A stretch of DNA of 64,000 nucleotides. It comes from Luteimonas viscosa (GTDB lineage: Bacteria; Pseudomonadota; Gammaproteobacteria; Xanthomonadales; Xanthomonadaceae). Shown here one piece after another: positions 58,051 to 64,000 of the stretch. How positions within the stretch are numbered: the stretch's first letter is position 1; every line of letters starts with the position of its first letter. The notes under the pieces were generated by a model. The model saw only the letters and a program-made list of their open reading frames with translations, was not told the DNA's origin and made no database searches. The stretch spans positions 2,645,248 through 2,709,247 of the forward strand of contig NZ_VTFT01000001.1 in the NCBI RefSeq assembly GCF_008244685.1. Direction: 5' to 3'. Made by a program: the position numbers and the translations under genes.

Positions 58051-59337
58051 TCAGCCGCGTTCGCGTGCGATCGCGCGCCAGCCGATGTCGCGCCGATGGA
58101 ACGCGCTGGCCCAGGAGATCGCGTCGACGCCGGCGTAGGCGTTGCGCTGCGCATCGGCCACCGAACCGCCGAGCGCGGCCACGCACAGCACGCGGCCTCC
58201 TGCGCTGACGACGCGCCCGTCGGCGTCGAGCGCGGTGCCGGCGTGGAACACCTTGGCGCCTGCGGGCACCGCATCGAGGCCGGAGATCGGCTCGCCGGTC
58301 ACCGGCGCCTCCGGATACGGCCGTGCCGCCATCACCACGCCCAGCGACGGACGCGGATCCCACTGCGCGGCCACGCCATCGAGCCGGCCTTCGATCGCGG
58401 CCTCCACCAGGTCGACCAGGTCGGACTGCAGGCGCAGCATCACCGGCTGTGTTTCCGGGTCGCCGAAGCGCACGTTGAACTCGATCACCTTCGGCGCGCC
58501 GGTCGCATCGATCATCAGCCCGGCGTACAGGAAACCGGTGAACGGCACGCCGTCGGCGGCCATGCCGGCGACGGTCGGTTCCACCACCTCGCGCATCACC
58601 CGTGCATGCACCTCGGGCGTGACCACGGGTGCGGGCGAATACGCGCCCATTCCGCCGGTATTGGGACCGGTATCGCCGTCGCCGACGCGCTTGTGGTCCT
58701 GCGAGGTGGCCATCGGCAGCGCGGTGACGCCGTCGACGATGGAGATGAAACTGGCCTCCTCGCCTTCGAGGAACTCCTCGATCACCACGCGCGCGCCGGC
58801 TTCCCCGAAGGCGTTGCCCGACAGCATGTCGCGCACCGCGTCCTCGGCTTCCTCTGGTGTCGTCGCCACGATCACGCCCTTGCCGGCGGCCAGGCCGTCG
58901 GCCTTGACCACGATCGGCGCACCCTTGTCGCGCAGGTAGGCCAAAGCGGGCTCGACCTCGGTGAAGACCGCATAGAACGCGGTCGGGATGCCGTGGCGTG
59001 CGAGGAAATCCTTGGCATAGGCCTTGCTGCCCTCGAGCCGGGCGGCGGCCGCGGTGGGGCCGAAGATGCGCAGGCCCGCGTCGCGGAAGCGGTCGACCAC
59101 GCCGGCCACCAGCGGCACTTCGGGTCCGACCACGGTCACCGCCACGCCCTCCTCGCGCGCCAGCCGCAGCAGGCCGTCGATGTCGGCGACTCTGACCGCC
59201 GCATTGCGGCACTTCGCCTCCGTCGCGGTGCCGGCGTTGCCCGGTGCGACGATCACTTCGTCCACGCGCGGGGACTGGGCCAGCTTCCAGGCCAGGGCGT
59301 GCTCGCGGCCGCCGGAACCGATGACGAGGATTTTCAT
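58051..59337 (-). CDS. purD: phosphoribosylamine-glycine ligase
   Basis: 428 residues. ATP-grasp enzyme of the second step of purine synthesis. MKILVIGSGGREHALAWKL at the N-terminus, APGNAGT, then the ATP-grasp part with PIVVKADGLAAGKGV, and EFNVRFGDPETQ near the metal site. Follows purH by 109 bases on the same strand. Confidence 0.96.
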   Translation of the reverse strand: MKILVIGSGGREHALAWKLAQSPRVDEVIVAPGNAGTATEAKCRNAAVRVADIDGLLRLAREEGVAVTVVGPEVPLVAGVVDRFRDAGLRIFGPTAAAARLEGSKAYAKDFLARHGIPTAFYAVFTEVEPALAYLRDKGAPIVVKADGLAAGKGVIVATTPEEAEDAVRDMLSGNAFGEAGARVVIEEFLEGEEASFISIVDGVTALPMATSQDHKRVGDGDTGPNTGGMGAYSPAPVVTPEVHARVMREVVEPTVAGMAADGVPFTGFLYAGLMIDATGAPKVIEFNVRFGDPETQPVMLRLQSDLVDLVEAAIEGRLDGVAAQWDPRPSLGVVMAARPYPEAPVTGEPISGLDAVPAGAKVFHAGTALDADGRVVSAGGRVLCVAALGGSVADAQRNAYAGVDAISWASAFHRRDIGWRAIARERG

Positions 59338-59446
59338 GGAGGCGTGATTCGCGGATCCTGATGCGTGGTCGGGAGGGGCGTCGTGGAACGTGCCGCGGGT
59401 CGTACGTCGTTTCGAACCGGTACTCGCGGGTCGCCGCGCAGGCGTG

Positions 59447-61033
59447 CTAGTGCCGGAAGTGGCGCACGCCGGTGAACACCATCGCGATGCCGTGCTCGTC
59501 GGCGGCGGCGATCACCTCGTGGTCGCGCATCGAGCCGCCGGGCTGGATCACCGCCCTGATGCCGGCCTCGGCCGCGGCGTCGATGCCGTCGCGGAACGGG
59601 AAGAAGGCGTCGCTGGCCATCACCGAGCCCTCGACCACCAGGCCGGCATCGCCAGCCTTGATCCCGGCGATGCGCGCCGAGTACACCCGGCTCATCTGTC
59701 CGGCGCCGACACCGATCGTGCGGTGGTCCTTCGCGTACACGATGGCGTTGGATTTCACGAACTTCGCCACCTTCCAGGCGAACAGCAGGTCCGTGAACTG
59801 CGCCGCGGTCGGTGCGAGCTTCGTCACCACCTTCAGCTCGTCGCGCGTCACCACGCGGTCGTCCGCGGTCTGCATCAGCATGCCGGAGCCGACGCGCCGG
59901 GTGTCGATGAAGCCCTGCGACGCCGGCGCCAGCGGAATGCGCAGCACGCGCACGTTGGCCTTCTTCCTCGCGACCTCGAGCGCGCCGTCCTCGTAGTCCG
60001 GCGCGATCAGCACCTCGACGAACTGGCGCTCCAGGATCACCTTCGCGGTCGCCGCATCGAGCCTGCGGTTGAAGGCGATGATGCCGCCGAAGGCGCTGGT
60101 GGGGTCGGTGGCGTACGCCAGCTCGTAGGCATCGCCGCAGGCGGCGCCGACCGCGACCCCGCAGGGATTGGCGTGCTTGACGATCACGCAGGCCGGGGCG
60201 TCGAACTGGCGCACGCATTCCCAGGCCGCGTCGCTGTCGGCGATGTTGTTGAAGCTCAGTTCCTTGCCCTGCAGCTGCACGAAGGTCGCCAGCGACCCGG
60301 GCGCGGGATACAGGTCCCGGTAGAACGCGGCGCTCTGGTGCGGGTTCTCGCCGTAGCGCAGGTCCATCACCTTGTGGAAGGTGCCGTTGATCTGCGCGGG
60401 GTAGCGGTCCCGCACGGGGACGGGCGTGGAGGCGTCGTTGATCGAAGACAGGTAGTTGCTGATCGCGGCGTCGTACTGCGCGACCCGGTTGAACGCGGCT
60501 ACCGAGAGCACGAAGCGCGTGCTTGCCGACAGCGCGCCGGCGTTCGCATCGAGTTCGGCCGCCAGGCCGGGGTACTGCGAGGGGTCGGTCGCCACCGCCA
60601 CGCGCGCGAAGTTCTTGGCCGCCGAGCGCAGCATCGCCGGGCCGCCGATGTCGATGTTCTCCACCGCTTCGGCAAGGGTGCAGTCCGACTTCGCGGTGAC
60701 CGATTCGAACGGGTACAGGTTCAGCACCAGCAGGTCGATCGCCGCGATCCCGTGCTCCGCCATCACCGCGTCGTCGGTACCGGCGCGGCCCAGCAGCCCG
60801 CCATGGACCACCGGATGCAGGGTCTTGACGCGGCCATCCATCATTTCCGGGAAGCCGGTGGCCTCCGACACGTCCTTCACCGCCAGGCCGGCGTCGCGGA
60901 GCGCTTTCGCGGTGCCGCCGGTGGACAGCAGTTCGATGCCGCGCGCGGCCAGCGCGGTGGCGAGTTCGATCAGCCCGGTCTTGTCGGAGACGGACAGCAG
61001 TGCCCGGCGCACGGGCAGGAGGTCGGAGGTCAT
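59447..61033 (-). CDS. purH: bifunctional AICAR transformylase / IMP cyclohydrolase
   Basis: 528 residues, one fewer than E. coli. It performs the last two steps of IMP synthesis. IMP cyclohydrolase domain at 1-195 ([25 protein letters not shown]); transformylase domain with [19 protein letters not shown] and the C-terminal GVRHFRH. 59 bases after fis. Confidence 0.96.
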   Translation of the reverse strand: MTSDLLPVRRALLSVSDKTGLIELATALAARGIELLSTGGTAKALRDAGLAVKDVSEATGFPEMMDGRVKTLHPVVHGGLLGRAGTDDAVMAEHGIAAIDLLVLNLYPFESVTAKSDCTLAEAVENIDIGGPAMLRSAAKNFARVAVATDPSQYPGLAAELDANAGALSASTRFVLSVAAFNRVAQYDAAISNYLSSINDASTPVPVRDRYPAQINGTFHKVMDLRYGENPHQSAAFYRDLYPAPGSLATFVQLQGKELSFNNIADSDAAWECVRQFDAPACVIVKHANPCGVAVGAACGDAYELAYATDPTSAFGGIIAFNRRLDAATAKVILERQFVEVLIAPDYEDGALEVARKKANVRVLRIPLAPASQGFIDTRRVGSGMLMQTADDRVVTRDELKVVTKLAPTAAQFTDLLFAWKVAKFVKSNAIVYAKDHRTIGVGAGQMSRVYSARIAGIKAGDAGLVVEGSVMASDAFFPFRDGIDAAAEAGIRAVIQPGGSMRDHEVIAAADEHGIAMVFTGVRHFRH

Positions 61034-61092
61034 CGCGGGGACGGAAGCGGGAAGCGAGGGCGGAATTATAGGCCGCCGTGCGTGGCCCCGAC

Positions 61093-61365
61093 TCAGGCGA
61101 TGCCGTATTCGCGAAGTTTCTTGCGCAACGTTGCGCGATGGATGCCGAGCATGGTGGCCGCGCGGCTCTGGTTGCCGTCGCAGTGCTCGAGCACCTCCAG
61201 GAACAGCGGGATCTCGAGCTCGCGCAGCGCGACCTGGTAGAGATTGTCGGCATCGCTGCCGTTGAGATCGCCGAGGTAGCGGCGCACCGAGTTGGCGACA
61301 TGCTCGCGCAGTGGAGCGCGCGACGCGCTGCGCGGGTTGGGTTCGGTGTGTTCGACGGTATTCAA
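61093..61365 (-). CDS. fis: Fis family DNA-bending protein
   Basis: 90 residues. [17 protein letters not shown] is the dimer region and [29 protein letters not shown] the helix-turn-helix. The most upstream start is TTG, without a clear ribosome-binding site; no in-frame ATG precedes the conserved part. Its place between a DUF3426 gene and purH is usual in Xanthomonadaceae. Confidence 0.92.
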   Translation of the reverse strand: MNTVEHTEPNPRSASRAPLREHVANSVRRYLGDLNGSDADNLYQVALRELEIPLFLEVLEHCDGNQSRAATMLGIHRATLRKKLREYGIA

Positions 61366-61500
61366 TGGGGCGCCCGGTGCAACCTGGCGAGGGCAGGCGG
61401 GACCGGCCCTCGCGGGCGAACGAGTCTAGCGCCATGCGGTCGCAATGGACAATGCGAATTCGACCAATGGACCACGCGCGGCTGCGTCCGCGTCGGCGGG

Positions 61501-62559
61501 CTAGTGGCCGAAGTCGAACGCGAACGAGACCGTCGCGACGGATGGCTCGCGGATGTCCAGTGCGATGTCCGCCGTCTGTCCCGGCGCGATCGGCGCCGAC
61601 GTCGTCGCACCGCGATATTCGTCCGCCCCGAAGGCGCGCGCGGCGACGGCGCGGCCCTCGACATCCGAGAGCGTGAGCAGCAGCGTCGGCCAGGCCTGCG
61701 GCCAGCGGGCGTCGTTGCGGAACGTGGCGCGCACGCGCAGCGCGCCTGGTACCTCGGGATGCGGGCGGACCTCGCGTGCGACCAGCACGAACGCGGCCGG
61801 TTCGCGCCACGGTGGGAGGCTGCAGCCGAACACGCCGCAGGTCGCCGCGACGAGCGGACGCCAGCGTGCGTCCGCCGCGAGCCGCGCGCGGTCGGCGAGC
61901 AGGACCTGCAGGCCGAGCAGCAGGGCCAGCGCCACGATCGCGAGCATGCGCCAGCGACGCCGCGCGCGACCGGAATCCGTCGCGGCGGGCGCCGTGGCCG
62001 ACAGGAACCCCGGTCCGGTCGTCGTCGGGGCCGCGGGGACGTCCCCCGGGGCGACCGGTTCGTCCGCACGCGGAGAAGGCGGCGGCGTGTCGCCGGGAGG
62101 GGAAGGGGCGGCGGCCGCCTGCGGGTCGGTCGGCTCGGCGTCTGCGCCGGACACGGTTTCCGGGGCGCCCGCGGTCGGCGGCGGTGCCACCGGGGCCGGC
62201 GGCACGCGGGCGGCTGACGGAGCCGGCCCGGGCGCGTCATCCGCCTCGCCGGTAGCCACCGGTCCCCGCGCCGGCGGGTCGTTCACGGGATCCGGCGTGC
62301 CGGCCGGGCGGGCCGAGGCGGCAGGCGGGAGCGGATCGGCGGGGGGCGAAACGGCCGCGACCGCCGCAACCGCCGACGTAACGGTCGACGCGACGGCATC
62401 GTGCCCGGTGCCGGTGCCGGTGCCGGTGCCGGTCGGCGGCGACGCGGCCGGTTCGGCCCGCCTCAGCGACCCCGCACAACGCGGGCAGCGCTCCGGCGGC
62501 AGGTCGGTCGCCGGATCGGTCGCGACCAGCGCGTTGCAATGCCGGCAGTTGATGAACAT
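61501..62559 (-). CDS. zinc-ribbon DUF3426 membrane protein
   Basis: 352 residues from the ATG before FINCRHC. An N-terminal zinc ribbon with two CxxC pairs (CRHC and CPRC), a 180-residue Pro/Ala/Gly-rich linker containing a Thr-Gly repeat encoded by five tandem hexanucleotides, one membrane helix (about 198-218) and the C-terminal DUF3426 beta domain ([18 protein letters not shown]). Function unknown; gene order with prmA and fis is conserved. Confidence 0.88.
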   Translation of the reverse strand: MFINCRHCNALVATDPATDLPPERCPRCAGSLRRAEPAASPPTGTGTGTGTGHDAVASTVTSAVAAVAAVSPPADPLPPAASARPAGTPDPVNDPPARGPVATGEADDAPGPAPSAARVPPAPVAPPPTAGAPETVSGADAEPTDPQAAAAPSPPGDTPPPSPRADEPVAPGDVPAAPTTTGPGFLSATAPAATDSGRARRRWRMLAIVALALLLGLQVLLADRARLAADARWRPLVAATCGVFGCSLPPWREPAAFVLVAREVRPHPEVPGALRVRATFRNDARWPQAWPTLLLTLSDVEGRAVAARAFGADEYRGATTSAPIAPGQTADIALDIREPSVATVSFAFDFGH

Positions 62560-62604
62560 GGCGCTATTCAATCACGCGCGGACGCCGGCCCGCCGTGTCG
62601 CGCG

Positions 62605-63522
62605 TCACCGGCGGACGCCATCGATGCGCACCCAGTCGCCCTCGTGTGCGACCGCGAGATCGTCGAACCACTCGGCGTAGCGCTCGAGCAGTGCGGCCTG
62701 CTGGCCGTCGAGGATGCCCGACAGCGCGATGCGGCCGCCCGGCGCGGTGCGCTCGGCCAGTTCCCCGGCGAGCGCATCGAGCGCGGCCGCCAGGATGTTC
62801 GCAACGACCACCGGGTAGGGGCCTGCCGGCGCCGCCGCGGGTTCGAACACCGGCAGGACCTCGCCCACGCCGTTGCGCGCGGCGTTGTCGCGGGTCGCCA
62901 GCAGCGCCTGCGGGTCGTTGTCGACGCCGTCCGCACGCGCCGCGCCGAGCTTGAGCGCCGCGAGCGCGAGGATGCCGCTGCCGCAGCCGAAGTCGAGCAC
63001 CTGCCGGTCATGCAGCAGCCCGTCCGCGGCCAGCGCGTCGAGCCATTGCAGGCACAGCGACGTGGTCGGGTGCGTGCCCGAGCCGAACGCGAGGCCGGGA
63101 TCGAGCCGGACCACGGCGGCATCGGGCGTGTCGGCTTCCGCCGGCAGGTCGTGGTTCCAGGGCACGATCCAGGTGCGCGCGCCGAACCGCAGCGGGTGGT
63201 ACTGGTCCATCCAGGCGCGCTCCCAGTCCTGGTCGGCGACGTGCCGGAACGTGGCGCCGGTCCAGTCCAGCGCCGGATCGAACGCGTCGAGCGCGGCCAG
63301 CAGGAGCAGGGCGTCGGCATCGTGCGCGAACAGCGCGGTGAGCGCGACCGAATCCCACAGCGGGGTCTCGCCCACCCCCGGTTCGAGGATCGCGTGTTCG
63401 TCGTCGGTATCGGCGGCGGCATCGAGCATCGTCACCGCCAGCGCGCCGACATCCTCCAGCGCGTGCTCGCGGCGCGGCTGCTCGGAGGCACGGCAGCGGA
63501 TGGTCAGTTCGAGGAATGGCAT
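62605..63522 (-). CDS. prmA: ribosomal protein L11 methyltransferase
   Basis: 305 residues. Methylates L11. An N-terminal substrate-recognition domain with [15 protein letters not shown], then a Rossmann methyltransferase with [14 protein letters not shown] for S-adenosylmethionine, [12 protein letters not shown] before it, and [10 protein letters not shown], the NxL-type motif. Confidence 0.94.
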   Translation of the reverse strand: MPFLELTIRCRASEQPRREHALEDVGALAVTMLDAAADTDDEHAILEPGVGETPLWDSVALTALFAHDADALLLLAALDAFDPALDWTGATFRHVADQDWERAWMDQYHPLRFGARTWIVPWNHDLPAEADTPDAAVVRLDPGLAFGSGTHPTTSLCLQWLDALAADGLLHDRQVLDFGCGSGILALAALKLGAARADGVDNDPQALLATRDNAARNGVGEVLPVFEPAAAPAGPYPVVVANILAAALDALAGELAERTAPGGRIALSGILDGQQAALLERYAEWFDDLAVAHEGDWVRIDGVRR

Positions 63523-63573
63523 GGCGCCAGTCTAGCCGCCGCATCCGCAGCCGAGGCTCGCGGGGCGCTCCCG

Positions 63574-63579
63574 TATAAT
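63574..63579 (+). promoter_or_regulatory. -10 hexamer TATAAT
   Basis: A consensus TATAAT, rare in this GC-rich DNA, lies 62 bases upstream of the next plus-strand start codon and 51 bases upstream of prmA on the other side. No convincing -35 is seen 17 bases before it. Confidence 0.4.
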
Positions 63580-63641
63580 GTCCCATTGCGTCGGGCCCGG
63601 CCCCCCCAGGCACCGCGCCCTCCCGACGACGATCCGCCCCG

Positions 63642-64000
63642 ATGCGCGAAGACGCCCCGCTGCCGTCAGGCCAGTCCCGATGGTTCGATTCCGGCTGGTA
63701 CCGGATCGCGACCGCGTGGCCGGAAAGCGCGGGCGCGGCGCCGAAGATCCTGCTGACGCGCGAGGGCGCCGGGGACAGCGAGCGGGTCCGCGAACAGGTC
63801 TATCCGATGGACGTGGCGGCCGGCGTGGCCGAGGGCATCGTCGCGATCGCGCAGGGGCATTACCTGCTGCGGCTGGCTCCGGACCCTGCGGGCGGTTTGC
63901 GGGTCGAACGGGTCGAACGGGTCGAACGGGTCGGGCGGCGGGCAGCGCTGCAGGCAATGTGGTCGTCCCTGTCGGCAGCGGGCGGCGGCGGTCGCGCGCG
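63642..64000 (+). CDS. unrecognised protein, 5' part only
   Basis: Open from ATG at 63642 to the window end, at least 119 residues. It begins MREDAPLPSGQSRWFDSGWY; EQVYPMDVAAGVAEGIV and GHYLLRLAPDP look like a soluble globular fold. At 63898-63935 a nine-base tandem unit encodes Arg-Val-Glu three times, giving RVERVERVERV. I do not recognise the family. Codon use (strong G/C third positions) supports a real gene. Confidence 0.55.
   Translation, partial: MREDAPLPSGQSRWFDSGWYRIATAWPESAGAAPKILLTREGAGDSERVREQVYPMDVAAGVAEGIVAIAQGHYLLRLAPDPAGGLRVERVERVERVGRRAALQAMWSSLSAAGGGGRA

Overview
This is a 64 kb chromosomal window of very high GC content. Gene content points to a gammaproteobacterium of the family Lysobacteraceae/Xanthomonadaceae (Luteimonas, Lysobacter or a Xanthomonas relative): tandem TonB-dependent receptors with the FRRSAIALGVAA-type signal peptide, an RppH beginning [14 protein letters not shown], the order prmA / zinc-ribbon DUF3426 protein / fis / purH / purD, and family-typical intergenic repeats. 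The genus is inference. I see no phage, insertion sequence or CRISPR array.

Layout. (a) 1-7 kb: 3' end of a TonB-dependent receptor, a secreted DUF4832-like protein, a repeat-rich gap, then housekeeping genes (phasin, queD, ETF-ubiquinone oxidoreductase, a DUF305 membrane protein). (b) 7.2-13.9 kb: a minus-strand operon dgoA-dgoD-lactonase-dgoK-GH43 for galactonate breakdown, divergent from a LysR regulator. (c) 13.9-38.4 kb: a xyloglucan utilisation locus with two TonB-dependent receptors, GH74, GH2, a CE20-like esterase, GH35, GH31 and GH95, then an MFS sugar porter and a sodium/sugar symporter. (d) 38.8-42.4 kb: a Ser/Thr kinase with TPR-like region convergent with an ECF sigma factor. (e) 42.6-46 kb: fatty-acid hydroxylase, small secreted protein, tRNA-Met(CAT), rppH, bfd and bfr behind a Fur-like site. 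(f) 46-50.6 kb: hybrid histidine kinase plus a receiver protein with degenerate GGDEF and EAL domains. (g) 50.9-64 kb: ordinary metabolic and membrane genes (DUF4126, DUF6776, erpA, nudC, ampE-like, LplT-PlsC fusion, ygiD, purD, purH, fis, DUF3426, prmA).

How the genes work together. Xyloglucan fragments would be bound and imported by the receptors, cut by GH74, deacetylated by the esterase, and stripped of galactose (GH35), fucose (GH95) and xylose (GH31). The MFS and SSS carriers would move sugars across the inner membrane. Galactose can be oxidised to galactonate and cleaved by the neighbouring dgo operon, although no galactose dehydrogenase lies in the window. The GH2 enzyme carries a uronate-type NRK motif, so the locus may also handle an acidic side chain.

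The best leads are that GH2, the apparent loss of the start codon (AGG for ATG) in the second receptor, a 12-bp motif shared by the first receptor and the GH operon, a divergent palindrome and a 35-codon leader ORF in front of the dgo operon, and two inverted copies of an intergenic repeat inside the locus.
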